Source: Methylobacterium marchantiae (GTDB lineage: Bacteria; Pseudomonadota; Alphaproteobacteria; Rhizobiales; Beijerinckiaceae). Taken from it: 64,000 nt of DNA. This document shows, piece by piece, positions 54,669 to 63,112 of the stretch. The translations under genes were made by a program, and so were the position numbers. A model generated the notes under the pieces. It was not told the origin of the DNA, did no database searches, and saw nothing but the letters and a program-made list of their open reading frames with translations. Numbering within the stretch: position 1 is the stretch's first letter; every line of letters starts with the position of its first letter. The stretch lies in contig NZ_BPQT01000008.1 of the NCBI RefSeq assembly GCF_022179405.1, forward strand, positions 1 to 64,000. The letters run 5' to 3'.

Positions 54669-55673
54669 ATGAACGCCCTCGTCTCTACAGGTCGGCCCGG
54701 ACGGGACGGGCCCTCCGGCCTCGCTGCCGCCTTCCTCGTCGCCTTCGTCCTGCACCTCACGGTTCTGGCGGGCATGATGCTGTTCGGCCAGACGCCGAAG
54801 GCGCCTCCCGGCGAGAACACGATCACCATCGATCTGGCGCCCCAATCGACGGAAGCGGAGGCCCAGGCGCCGGCAGAGATGGCCGCCGCCGTGCCGCCCC
54901 CGTCCGAGGTGACGCCGACCGAGACGGCGGAGACCGTGGAAGAGGTGAAGCCGCCGGAGGTGGTGGAGGTGAAGCCCCCCGAGACAGCGGAGATCCCCCC
55001 CGAAGAGACACAGCCGATCGTGACCCCCGACACCGTCACCGAGGTGCCGCCGGAGGATCAGGTCGTCACCTCCACCGCCGAGATCGCGGAGCCGCTCGCC
55101 CCGCCGCCGCCCGTCGTGGCCAAACCGCCGGAGCCGGTGAAGCCCGTCGAAGTCGCCAAGCCGAAGCCGGAACCCAAGCCGAAGCCCGATCCGAGGATCG
55201 AGGCCCGGCGGCAGGAGCTGCTGGAGGCCAGGCGCGAGGCCGTCGAGGAAGCGAAGCGTGAGGCCAAGCTCAAGGCGGCGCGCGAAGCGAGCAAGCGCAA
55301 GGCCCAGGAAGGCGCCGGCCGCGCGCAGCAGAACTCGGCCTCCGCCTCGCGTCAGAGCAGCGCCGGTTCGGCCTCGGCCGGCAACGATCCGAGCGCCCTG
55401 CGGCAATGGCAGGGGGCGCTCGCCTCGGCCATCAACGGCCGCATGAACCGCAACGCCGCAGCCGGCACCGCGGGCGGCACGGCGGTCGTGCGCTTCACCG
55501 TCTCGCGCTCCGGACAGGTGATGAGCGCCGGGCTCGCCAGCAGCAGCGGCATCGGCGTGATCGACAGCGCGGCGCTCGCCGCGGTGCGGGGTTCGCTGCC
55601 GGCCGCACCTCCCGGCGTCACCGTGAGCAGCCTCGCCGTCACGGTGCCCATGCGCTTCCGGCCCGGCTCCTGA
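54669..55673 (+). CDS. tonB: TonB
   Basis: The 334-residue protein has one N-terminal membrane helix (LAAAFLVAFVLHLTVLAGMMLF, about 18-38, with the His used in ExbB coupling). A long Pro/Glu/Val/Lys-rich spacer follows (about 60-180, many EVxPPE and PKPxP units). A basic coiled segment leads to a C-terminal TonB domain (about 240-330, GGTAVVRFTVSRSGQVMSAGLASSSG, then VTVPMRFRPGS). It transmits energy to TonB-dependent outer-membrane receptors; no receptor gene is nearby. Confidence 0.92.
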   Translation: MNALVSTGRPGRDGPSGLAAAFLVAFVLHLTVLAGMMLFGQTPKAPPGENTITIDLAPQSTEAEAQAPAEMAAAVPPPSEVTPTETAETVEEVKPPEVVEVKPPETAEIPPEETQPIVTPDTVTEVPPEDQVVTSTAEIAEPLAPPPPVVAKPPEPVKPVEVAKPKPEPKPKPDPRIEARRQELLEARREAVEEAKREAKLKAAREASKRKAQEGAGRAQQNSASASRQSSAGSASAGNDPSALRQWQGALASAINGRMNRNAAAGTAGGTAVVRFTVSRSGQVMSAGLASSSGIGVIDSAALAAVRGSLPAAPPGVTVSSLAVTVPMRFRPGS

Positions 55674-55711
55674 GCCGGGCCGGCACGGGCGGCGGTCGGC
55701 GCGGCTGAGCC

Positions 55712-56236
55712 ATGCCGGTCTGGTTCACCAGCGATACGCATTTCGGCGACAGGCGCGCGCTCAACATCGACCGGCGCCCGTATCCGGATCTGGCGGCCCA
55801 CGATGCCGGCCTGATCGCCAACTGGAACGCCAGAGTCGCGCCGGACGATACGGTCTGGCATCTCGGAGACGTGGCGCTCGGCCCCTCCGACGCGCGCATC
55901 GCGGAGATCGTCGGCACCCTCAACGGCGTCAAACATCTCATCGTCGGCAACAACGACGGGCCGGGCACGCTGGCCCTGCGGGACTGGGCCTCGGTGGGGC
56001 ATTATGTCGAGATCGAGGTCGAGGGCCGGCGTCTCGTCCTGTGCCACTACGCCTTCCGGACCTGGAACGGCATGGGCCGCGGGGCGCTCGACCTGCACGG
56101 CCATTCGCATGGCAAGCTCGCGCCGATTCCGCGCCAGTACGATGTCGGGGTCGACGTCCATGCCTGCGCCCCGGTGTGCCTCGCCGAGATTCTCGTCTCT
56201 CGCAGGCGCAACAAACGTGCGGAACCTTCGCCGTGA
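55712..56236 (+). CDS. Calcineurin-like metallophosphoesterase
   Basis: The 174-residue phosphoesterase shows TSDTHFGD (metal Asp and His), WHLGDVALG (metal Asp), VGNNDGPG in place of the usual GNHD, CHYAFR and LHGHSHGK (metal His). Its small size and motif set match the short bacterial and phage-associated calcineurin-like phosphoesterases. It starts 38 bases after tonB on the same strand and could be cotranscribed. Substrate unknown. Confidence 0.88.
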   Translation: MPVWFTSDTHFGDRRALNIDRRPYPDLAAHDAGLIANWNARVAPDDTVWHLGDVALGPSDARIAEIVGTLNGVKHLIVGNNDGPGTLALRDWASVGHYVEIEVEGRRLVLCHYAFRTWNGMGRGALDLHGHSHGKLAPIPRQYDVGVDVHACAPVCLAEILVSRRRNKRAEPSP

Positions 56237-56355
56237 GTTCGCCGTTTCAAACGCGAACCGGACGATGACTGACGATGACCGGCGCTGAACTTGTGCAGCG
56301 CCAGTCCTGAAAGACGAACGGACCGCCCGAAACGGCACGCCGAATTGGATTTGCC

Positions 56356-56670
56356 ATGCGTCTCGCTCTTGCAACGCCCATCGCCGCCATAGGCTTCGCG
56401 CTGTGCACGGTCGCAACCGCTTCGGCGGCCCCCTCCTGCCTCAAGGCAGAGCGCAAGGTCGAGGAGGCCGCAGCGCTGCGGTTCCAGGCTCGTGAAGAAG
56501 CGAGGCTCGGCAACCATGACCGGGTCTGTGACACCCTCGACGAAGTGGGCGACCGCTACGACGAGGCAAAGGATGCCTTCGAGGATTGCGGCGCCGGCAT
56601 CGTCGCCATCGATCTGCGGAGCGAGACCCGCGCCCTGCGCGCCGCGAAGGCGGTCAATCGCTGCGACTGA
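56356..56670 (+). CDS. Small secreted four-cysteine protein of unknown function
   Basis: The 104-residue product has a signal peptide (MRLALATPIAAIGFALCTVA, cleavage likely after ASA near residue 24). A helical, charged mature domain of about 80 residues holds four cysteines (PSCLK, RVCDTL, EDCGAG, NRCD), which could form two disulfides. No family is recognised. The start is placed at ATG 56356 because it puts the signal peptide at the N-terminus. Confidence 0.7.
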   Translation: MRLALATPIAAIGFALCTVATASAAPSCLKAERKVEEAAALRFQAREEARLGNHDRVCDTLDEVGDRYDEAKDAFEDCGAGIVAIDLRSETRALRAAKAVNRCD

Positions 56671-56855
56671 CAACAGAACGGCTCAGAAGCCGCACGATCT
56701 TTCTCTGAACGCCTCCCTCGACCAACGACATCGAGCATAGGGCCGGATCGCGAGATCGGCCCTATGCAATGGCCCCGTGCGGCGACGCACAGCCGCACTC
56801 TCGATCACACGTCACACCATCACATGACGACGCGCTGATTGGCCGTCGGGAGACC

Positions 56856-57017
56856 ATGTCCATGAACGCGTCCGCCCAGCACAGCGACCTCGCACTGCTC
56901 TCGTCCCAGGCCGCTGACTTACCCGCGACCGGCCCGTCCTTCGCGGCCGCCCTCTGCGGGTTCGTCGCAACGACGGTGGCGACGACGATGCTGATGTTCC
57001 TGCTCAGCAGCCTCTGA
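56856..57017 (+). CDS. Small single-helix membrane protein
   Basis: The 53-residue product reads MSMNASAQHSDLALLSSQ, then a C-terminal hydrophobic helix (AAALCGFVATTVATTMLMFLL, about 29-49) and ends SSL. GGGAG lies four to eight bases before the ATG. The layout is that of a tail-anchored small protein. No family recognised; a converging small gene lies just beyond. Confidence 0.5.
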   Translation: MSMNASAQHSDLALLSSQAADLPATGPSFAAALCGFVATTVATTMLMFLLSSL

Positions 57018-57047
57018 GGCCGGGTTTCGGAGAAGGATCGCGTCCCG

Positions 57048-57302
57048 TCAGGGGGCGACGAACCAGAAGCGGCGCTTCGAGAAGAGCATGTCGGGGTTGC
57101 CGACATTCGGTTCGTCGTGGGGACGGGTGGGGACGAGGCTGCAGGGCGCCTCGATCCGCGGCGGGGCCGCCGGCATCAGCAGGGCAGACGATACCGGATA
57201 CAGGCCGAGTCGTGCCTGGACCTCGGGCTGGCGGACAGCGACGATGGTCACGACCCCGGCGATGAGCCCTCCGGCGAGCGTACCAAGCAGAAAATTCATC
57301 AT
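57048..57302 (-). CDS. Small membrane-anchored protein of unknown function
   Basis: The 84-residue product starts with adjacent ATGs (57302 and 57299), MMNFLLGTLAGGLIAGVVTIVAV, giving an N-terminal membrane helix followed by a 60-residue hydrophilic region with PEVQARLGLYPVSS and a proline-rich part, ending KRRFWFVAP. A longer frame to 57383 begins with an Arg-rich piece and is rejected. Function unknown. Confidence 0.55.
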   Translation of the reverse strand: MMNFLLGTLAGGLIAGVVTIVAVRQPEVQARLGLYPVSSALLMPAAPPRIEAPCSLVPTRPHDEPNVGNPDMLFSKRRFWFVAP

Positions 57303-57599
57303 CTCAGCGAAGAATCGAACCCGTCTGCGGCGTGAAGCCGTCCAGACGCAGCGTGACGGCAAAACCTGACGGATGCGTTGCACGGGACGGACATGGCTTT
57401 CCCCTCCCCATCACGCGCATCACCGCCGCCTGCCGATTCCGTCGGACGAGGCGAGCGGACCGCCTCGCATCACGTCCTCCGCCAGCTTATCGGCATGATT
57501 GCGGCGAACCGGGCCCTTACGTTGTTTTAACATTGGCCCGCCTACGGTCCGCTCCCGGCGACCCGATTCGGAATGGTCGCGCCTCGAGAAGGATCGGCC
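57303..57599. other. Spacer upstream of flaF
   Basis: No gene is evident. An AT-richer patch at 57510-57535 (TTACGTTGTTTTAAC) resembles imperfect CtrA half-sites with wrong spacing and precedes flaF by about 70 bases, so it may be part of the flaF promoter. Confidence 0.4.
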
Positions 57600-57959
57600 A
57601 TGTCATACGGAGCCAATGCCTATGCGCGGGTCTCGCAGACCGCGCTGACGCCCCGGGAGGCCGAAGCGGCCGTCCTCATCAAGGCGGCGGGCCGGCTTCA
57701 GTTGATCCAGGCCGATTGGACGAATCAGAGCCCGTCGCTGAACGAAGCCCTCAACTTCAACCAGAAAGTCTGGACGCTCATCGCCGGCGCCGCGACCGCC
57801 CCGGAGAGCCCGCTCCCCGATTCGATCAAGACGAGCATCGCCCAACTCTCGGCCTTCGTCTTCAAGCGCATCATCGACACGATGATCGAGCCGAAAGCCG
57901 AGAAGCTCTCGGCGCTGATCAACATCAACCACCAGCTCGCCGCCGGCCTGCGGACCTGA
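57600..57959 (+). CDS. flaF: Flagellar biosynthesis regulator FlaF
   Basis: The 119-residue protein is a typical FlaF: YGANAYARVSQTALTPREAEAAVLIKAAGRL at the start, NEALNFNQKVWTLIAGA in the middle, KTSIAQLSAFVFKRIIDTM and LSALININHQLAAGLR at the end. FlaF is needed for flagellin production and secretion in alphaproteobacteria and works against FlbT. Its gene converges on flbT. Start ATG 57600. Confidence 0.93.
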   Translation: MSYGANAYARVSQTALTPREAEAAVLIKAAGRLQLIQADWTNQSPSLNEALNFNQKVWTLIAGAATAPESPLPDSIKTSIAQLSAFVFKRIIDTMIEPKAEKLSALININHQLAAGLRT

Positions 57960-58034
57960 ATCTCGGAATTCCGGGCTGGACGCGTTCCGAAGACCGCACG
58001 TCCTTCGTCGAAACCGGCCGAGGCCAGAGATGGC

Positions 58035-58439
58035 TCAGCCGGGCGTTTCGACGTTCTTCAATCTCTCCGCCAGGGCCTGTTCGTACTGAACGAGGTCGCG
58101 GCCGCGCTTGAGCGCCTTGTAGTGCTCGCCGGTCTCGATGAAGGCGTGGATGTCCCGGATGAACGGGATCGTGCTCGGCACCGCATTCATGAGCTCGCCG
58201 GCCTGCGCCACGAAAGCCTCCTCGGCCTGTCGCGGATCGTCGGCCAGATAGATCACGGTCAGCGCGAAGTAGAGTTGCTTGCAAGGCGTATCCGCCTCGC
58301 TCTGCGTGATGATCTCGGTCTCGCGCAGGAACTTCGTGTTCGTCTCGATGATGAAGCTCGCCCGGCGCGGGCCGTTGCGGATGGCGGCGTTGCCGATGAT
58401 CAGCCGCTCGCCCGGTTTCAGCTCGATCTTGAGGGGCAT
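58035..58439 (-). CDS. flbT: Flagellin post-transcriptional regulator FlbT
   Basis: The 134-residue FlbT binds flagellin mRNA leaders and controls their stability. Features: LKIELKPGERLIIGNAAIRNGPRRASFIIE, LRETEIITQSEADTPCKQLYFALTVIYL, and the IPFIRDIHAFIETGEHYKALKRGRDLVQYEQ helices. It is transcribed away from the flagellin genes that follow, with the 333-base spacer as the shared control region. Confidence 0.93.
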   Translation of the reverse strand: MPLKIELKPGERLIIGNAAIRNGPRRASFIIETNTKFLRETEIITQSEADTPCKQLYFALTVIYLADDPRQAEEAFVAQAGELMNAVPSTIPFIRDIHAFIETGEHYKALKRGRDLVQYEQALAERLKNVETPG

Positions 58440-58772
58440 GGCTCGTCACCTTCACCTTGGAGCATCGCCCCGATAAGCCACGAAGCACTTATCGGAAGGG
58501 AGAGATGCGGGACAGGGGCCTGCGGGACCGGGCCGCTCGTCGTTCGCGAGGATTGAGTCGGCAGCGCTTAACGAACGCTTAGCTTTGTGGGAGCCGGCTC
58601 CAGGTGCCCCATCCAGGCATCTCGCCACAGGAAACGAAGTCTTTACCATGTCGGCGCTCAGACGCGGCAAGATCGAATCCGAGAGATCGATTTAAGGCCT
58701 TGGAAAGGCGCTGCGGCGCTACTGGGCTCGTCTCCAGAAAGGAGGCGCAACGATCAGAATGGATCAGGCATC
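58440..58772. promoter_or_regulatory. Shared flbT/flagellin control region with CtrA-type site
   Basis: The divergent spacer contains TTAA-N7-TTAG at 58568-58582, close to the CtrA box (TTAA-N7-TTAA), in a GC-rich context. The flagellin start lies 190 bases further, so this may regulate either gene. The leader near 58690-58772, with an AGAAAGGAGG run before the start, could be the FlbT-responsive 5' UTR. Confidence 0.45.
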
Positions 58773-59987
58773 ATGTCGTCTTCTGTTACCCTTTCCGCCG
58801 CTACCCGCCAGAACCTGCTCTCCCTGCAGGACACCTCGGCGCTGACTTCCTTGACGCAGAACCGTCTCGCCACCGGCAAGAAGGTCTCTTCGGCTCTGGA
58901 CAATCCGGTCAACTTCTTCACCTCGAAGGCTCTGTCGGCGCGCTCCGGCGATCTCGGCGGTCTTCTCGACGGCATCTCCAACGGCATCCAGACCATCCAG
59001 GCGGCCAATACCGGCCTCACCTCGATCCAGAAGCTGGCGGATCAGGCGAAGTCCATCACCTCCCAGGCGCTCGCCACGCAGATCACCACGACTGGCACCG
59101 CCTCGACGGCCTTCGCAGCCCCGACCGCTGCTCAGACGGTGAGCTTCTTCGTCAACGGCGCGGCGACCTCCGCCAGCATCGCGTCGACCGACACGATCGA
59201 CACCGCGATCGCCGCCCTGAACACCGCTGCGGGTTCCTCGATCTTCTCGAAGGACACCACCGGCACGAAGCTGGTGCTCAACGCATCGTCTGACATCGAG
59301 TTCGAAGCCAGCACCGACCAGACCGCTCTGGGATTCTCGGCCGGTGCCGCGGATTCCGCCGGTACGGACTATTACGGAGCGGGCCTCGACAAGGGCGTGA
59401 AGCAGAGCGCCGACCTCGTCGTGACCGGCGTAGAGAGCCGCAAGGCCCTCTCCGAGCAGTACAATGCCCTGCTGACCCAGATCGACCAGCTCGCTCGGGA
59501 TGCCAGCTTCAACGGTGTCAACCTGCTCAGCAGCGACGAAGACACCAACAAGCTGAACATCCAGTTCAACGAGAAGGGGACTTCGAGCCTCGATGTGCAG
59601 GGCGTGGACGTGACCTCTACCGGTCTCGGTCTCTCTGCGCTGACCGGCACCTCGGAATCGGCCGCTGCGGGCAACAAGGCCAACCGCGGCAGCTTCCTCC
59701 TCGACGCCGATATCAAGGCGACCGCGAAGGATCTCGGTGCCGCGACCGATACGCTTCGTTCGAAGGCTTCGACCTTCGGCTCGAACCTCTCGGTGGTGCA
59801 GAACCGTCAGGACTTCTCGAAGAACCTGATCAACGTGCTCGATACCGGCGCCGCGAACCTCACGGACGCCGATCTCAACGAGGAAGCCGCGAATTCCCAG
59901 GCCCTGACCACCCGTCAGTCGCTCGGCATCTCGGCTCTCTCCCTCGCCAACCAGGCGCAGCAGGGCGTGCTCCAGCTCCTCCGCTGA
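58773..59987 (+). CDS. fliC: Flagellin (first of two tandem copies)
   Basis: The 404-residue flagellin has conserved D0/D1 ends (VTLSAATRQNLLSLQDTSAL and ALTTRQSLGISALSLANQAQ, ending VLQLLR). A smaller variable centre (about 130-240) includes AAGSSIFSKDTTGTKLVLNA. There is no signal peptide; export is by the flagellar type III system. It lies 151 bases before a second copy of identical length. The start at 58773 places the conserved N-terminus first; upstream in-frame codons lie in the leader. Confidence 0.95.
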   Translation: MSSSVTLSAATRQNLLSLQDTSALTSLTQNRLATGKKVSSALDNPVNFFTSKALSARSGDLGGLLDGISNGIQTIQAANTGLTSIQKLADQAKSITSQALATQITTTGTASTAFAAPTAAQTVSFFVNGAATSASIASTDTIDTAIAALNTAAGSSIFSKDTTGTKLVLNASSDIEFEASTDQTALGFSAGAADSAGTDYYGAGLDKGVKQSADLVVTGVESRKALSEQYNALLTQIDQLARDASFNGVNLLSSDEDTNKLNIQFNEKGTSSLDVQGVDVTSTGLGLSALTGTSESAAAGNKANRGSFLLDADIKATAKDLGAATDTLRSKASTFGSNLSVVQNRQDFSKNLINVLDTGAANLTDADLNEEAANSQALTTRQSLGISALSLANQAQQGVLQLLR

Positions 59988-60025
59988 TCGGCTTCGCTCC
60001 GGCGAAATCGAGACATACTTCGAAG

Positions 60026-60060
60026 AGACGGCCGGGCGAGAGCCCGGCCGTCTTTATTTG
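60026..60060 (+). terminator. Rho-independent terminator of the first flagellin
   Basis: AGACGGCCGGGC (60026-60037) pairs perfectly with GCCCGGCCGTCT (60042-60053) around GAGA, followed by TTATTTG. It lies 38 bases after the flagellin stop, so the two flagellins are mainly separate transcripts. Confidence 0.88.
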
Positions 60061-60138
60061 TGCTTCCGTTAACCAAGACGAAACCGGGATGTGATGGATT
60101 AACGTTAACGCTCACCGTCCATTAGATGGATTTGATCC

Positions 60139-61353
60139 ATGGCAACCGACGTCACCCTTTCCGCAGCCACACGCCAGAACCTGCTCTCGCTGCAGGACAC
60201 GTCGGCCCTCACCGCCATCACGCAGAACCGCCTCGCCACCGGCAAGAAGGTCTCTTCGGCGCTGGACAATCCGGTCAACTTCTTCACCGCACAGGCCCTG
60301 AATTCCCGGTCCGGCGATCTCGGCGGACTGCTGGACGGCATCTCGAACGGCATCCAGACGATCCAGGCCGCCAACAAGGGCATCACCTCGATCCAGAAGC
60401 TCGTGGATCAGGCCAAGTCGCTCACCTCCCAGGCGCTGGCGACCCAGCTCAACACCAGCGGCACCGCGTCGACGGCCTATGCCACGACGAGCTCGGCGAC
60501 GACGGTGAGCTTCTACATCAACGGCGAGGCGACGACCGCCAGCATCGCTTCGAGCGCATCGATCGACACCGCCATCGCGAGCTTGAACGCCGCCGCGGGC
60601 TCGTCGATCTTCTCGAAGGACACCACCGGCACCAAACTGGTGCTCAACGCGGCCTCGGACGTCGAATTCGAGGCCTCTACCGATCAGACGGTACTGGGCT
60701 TCTCGGCCGGCGCGGCCGATACCGCCGGCACGGACTATTACGGAGCCAACCTCGACAAGAACGTCAAGCAGAGTTCCGATCTCGTCGTGACCGGTGTCTC
60801 GAGCCGCAAGGCTCTGGGTGAGCAATACAATGCCCTGCTCACACAGATCGATCAGCTCGCCCGGGACGCCAGCTTCAACGGCGTCAACCTGCTCAGCAGC
60901 GCAGACGAATCGAACAAGCTGAACATCCAGTTCAACGAGAAGGACACGTCCAACCTCAGCGTCCAGGGCGTGGATGCGACCTCGGTCGGCCTCGACCTGA
61001 CCTCGCTGAACGGCAGCTCGGCCTCGGCCGCAACGACCAACAACAGCAATCGCGGCAACTTCCTCCTCGACGCCGACATCAAGGGAACCGCGAAGGAGCT
61101 GAGCGCGGCCACCGACAACCTGCGCTCGATGGCCTCGACCTTCGGCTCGAATCTCTCGGTGGTGCAGAACCGCCAGGACTTCACGAAGAACATCATCAAC
61201 GTGCTGGATACCGGCTCGGCGAACCTCACCGATGCCGACCTCAACGAAGAGGCCGCGAATTCCCAGGCGCTCACCACCCGCCAGTCGCTCGGCATCTCGG
61301 CTCTCTCGCTCGCCAACCAGGCACAGCAGGGCGTGCTGCAGCTCCTCCGCTGA
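60139..61353 (+). CDS. fliC: Flagellin (second of two tandem copies)
   Basis: The 404-residue product is aligned without gaps in most of its length with the first flagellin. The N-terminal third and the last 100 residues are nearly identical, while differences cluster in the middle (residues 110-150 and 285-320). The short spacer upstream contains TTAACGTTAACG (60099-60110) and another TTAA at 60069, but no exact CtrA box. A terminator follows its stop by 28 bases. Confidence 0.95.
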   Translation: MATDVTLSAATRQNLLSLQDTSALTAITQNRLATGKKVSSALDNPVNFFTAQALNSRSGDLGGLLDGISNGIQTIQAANKGITSIQKLVDQAKSLTSQALATQLNTSGTASTAYATTSSATTVSFYINGEATTASIASSASIDTAIASLNAAAGSSIFSKDTTGTKLVLNAASDVEFEASTDQTVLGFSAGAADTAGTDYYGANLDKNVKQSSDLVVTGVSSRKALGEQYNALLTQIDQLARDASFNGVNLLSSADESNKLNIQFNEKDTSNLSVQGVDATSVGLDLTSLNGSSASAATTNNSNRGNFLLDADIKGTAKELSAATDNLRSMASTFGSNLSVVQNRQDFTKNIINVLDTGSANLTDADLNEEAANSQALTTRQSLGISALSLANQAQQGVLQLLR

Positions 61354-61381
61354 GGCAAGCCGTCCGGCAGACATGGGAAAA

Positions 61382-61411
61382 AGGGCCGAAGCTCACCGCT
61401 TCGGCCCTCTT
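61382..61411 (+). terminator. Rho-independent terminator of the second flagellin
   Basis: AGGGCCGAAGC (61382-61392) pairs with GCTTCGGCCCT (61398-61408) around TCACC, followed by CTTTG. It can serve the minus-strand FlaG-like gene as well because it lies just beyond its stop. Confidence 0.82.
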
Positions 61412-61442
61412 TGCGTTCGTGCCCAGCCCGTCCGACCTGGCT

Positions 61443-61820
61443 TCAGGCGGTCTTCTCAAATGGCTGTTCCGGTTTCTCGGCCTTCGCGGCGGCGGCATCC
61501 GCATAGGCGCGGGCCTTCAGCACCGTCGCATCGGGCAATTGCACCACCACGTCTCCCGAACTCGGATCGACGACCTGATAGACGATCGTCTTGGTGTCCT
61601 GGTCGATGCGGATGCGCTGGGTGTTCTGCTCCACCGCCTTGGATTCGGCCGGTTCGGGGGCGGGGCGCTCGGCGGGGGGCTTGTCGTTCGATCGGATGTC
61701 GACCTTCACCGCAGGAGCCAGGGGTGCCGGCGCGGTGACGGGTTGGATCGGCTGGACCGCGCTCTGGACCGGCGGCGACGGACGCGCCGGTGGGAGAGCG
61801 CCGAGTGGTGAGATCGCCAT
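61443..61820 (-). CDS. FlaG-like protein
   Basis: The 125-residue protein has a Pro/Ala-rich N-terminus (about 50 residues), then NTQRIRIDQDTKTIVYQVVD and PSSGDVVVQLPDATVLKARAYADA. The second part resembles the FlaG domain pattern (iVVqviD.eTGevVrQiP.e.ll). It ends in a Lys/Glu-rich tail. FlaG proteins modulate flagellin assembly or filament length; the position next to the flagellins supports that. Start ATG 61820. Confidence 0.65.
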   Translation of the reverse strand: MAISPLGALPPARPSPPVQSAVQPIQPVTAPAPLAPAVKVDIRSNDKPPAERPAPEPAESKAVEQNTQRIRIDQDTKTIVYQVVDPSSGDVVVQLPDATVLKARAYADAAAAKAEKPEQPFEKTA

Positions 61821-61978
61821 TTCACGCCGCTCCTCATCTGGTCGTGGCATGCAACCAGAAACGACGTGGTCGGTGAATCGGTTCTTAAGATGTCCCCGTT
61901 CCCCACCATTGCCCACGAGGATGCTGAAGACATCGCTACGGCAAGGAGTCGAATTTTAACGATTGGACCGGCGGGCGG

Positions 61979-63112
61979 TCAGATCTCCAACGCTTCCGGG
62001 CGGGTCGTGCCGACACCCTCGGGATCGAAGGCGACGCTTTTCACCACGGCATAGATGGCGCGGCCGGGCGCGAGAGCGAGATCCCGCACCGAGGCGCGGG
62101 TGAGACGCGCCGCCAGCACCGCGCCGTTGCAGTCGATCTCCACCATGGCGGCCGCCTCGCCGAGGGGATGGATCGAGACGACGCGGCCTTCGAGCAGGTT
62201 GCGCGCGCTCAGGCCCACCGGCGGCTGCGTCGCGAGGAGGACATCGCGTGCCGGCACGCGGACGCGCACGGCCGTGCCGACGCGCCGCGTCAGGCGGGGC
62301 ACGGAGAGGCGGCCGGCCCGGCCACTCAGCCGCGTCAGGCCGGTCTCGGCATCGGTCTCCTCCACCACCATGTCGAGGATCGCGCCGGCCTCGGCCTCCT
62401 GCGCCGTGAGGAGGTCGGCCCGGCGCAGTACGGTGTCGGCCGGACCGGTCGCGGCGACGCGCCCGGCCTCCAGAACGACGATGGTATGGGCGAGGCGCGC
62501 CACCTCCGAGACCGCGTGGCTCACATAGACGATGGGCAGGCCCGCCTCGTCGCGCAGGCGCTCGATATAGGGAAGGATCTCGGCTTTGCGCGCCTCGTCG
62601 AGGGCGGCCAGCGGCTCGTCCATGAGCAGGAGGCGGGGCCGGCTGAGCAGGGCCCGGCCGATCGCCACCCGCTGCGCCTCGCCGCCCGAGAGACCCGCCG
62701 GCCGCCGTTCGAGGAGATGGCCGATGCCCAGCAGGTCGACGACCCCGTCGAAGCCGATCCCGTCGCTGCGGCCGCGGGCGAAGGCGCGGCCGTAGGCGAG
62801 GTTCCGCCGCACCGAGAGATGCGGCATCAGCCGCGCCTGCTGGAACACGACGCCGATGCGTCGGCGATGGGCCGGGACGGCGATGCCGCGCGCCGTGTCG
62901 AGGAGGGTCTCGCCCGAGACGACGATACGGCCGCGATCGGGCCGCACCAGCCCGGCGATGAGATCGATCACCGTGGTCTTGCCCGAGCCCGAGCGGCCGA
63001 ACAGGGCAGTGAGGCCCGCGCCGGCGGTGAAGGCGACGTCGAGGCCGAAGGCGCCGCGCGCCAGCGAGACGTCGATGTCGAGGGTGGGGGATACGGGCAA
63101 GGGGGCCGTCAC
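61979..63112 (-). CDS. modC: Molybdenum import ATP-binding protein ModC
   Basis: The 377-residue ABC ATPase has Walker A GRSGSGKTT, Q-loop VFQQARLMPHLSVRRNLAYG, signature LSGGEAQRVAIGRALLSRPRLLLMDEP and switch His in YVSHAVSEVARLAHT. The last about 140 residues form the TOBE-type molybdate-binding domain (RVRVPARDVLLATQPPVGLSARNLLEGRVV). Start GTG 63112 overlaps the modB stop by four bases (GTGA). It imports molybdate for Mo-cofactor enzymes. Confidence 0.94.
   Translation of the reverse strand: MTAPLPVSPTLDIDVSLARGAFGLDVAFTAGAGLTALFGRSGSGKTTVIDLIAGLVRPDRGRIVVSGETLLDTARGIAVPAHRRRIGVVFQQARLMPHLSVRRNLAYGRAFARGRSDGIGFDGVVDLLGIGHLLERRPAGLSGGEAQRVAIGRALLSRPRLLLMDEPLAALDEARKAEILPYIERLRDEAGLPIVYVSHAVSEVARLAHTIVVLEAGRVAATGPADTVLRRADLLTAQEAEAGAILDMVVEETDAETGLTRLSGRAGRLSVPRLTRRVGTAVRVRVPARDVLLATQPPVGLSARNLLEGRVVSIHPLGEAAAMVEIDCNGAVLAARLTRASVRDLALAPGRAIYAVVKSVAFDPEGVGTTRPEALEI

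Noticed and set aside
57300-57383. tRNA-like GGGTTCGATTC segment on the minus strand
   Set aside because: No matching T-stem, anticodon arm or acceptor stem could be formed. No other tRNA candidate was seen in the window.
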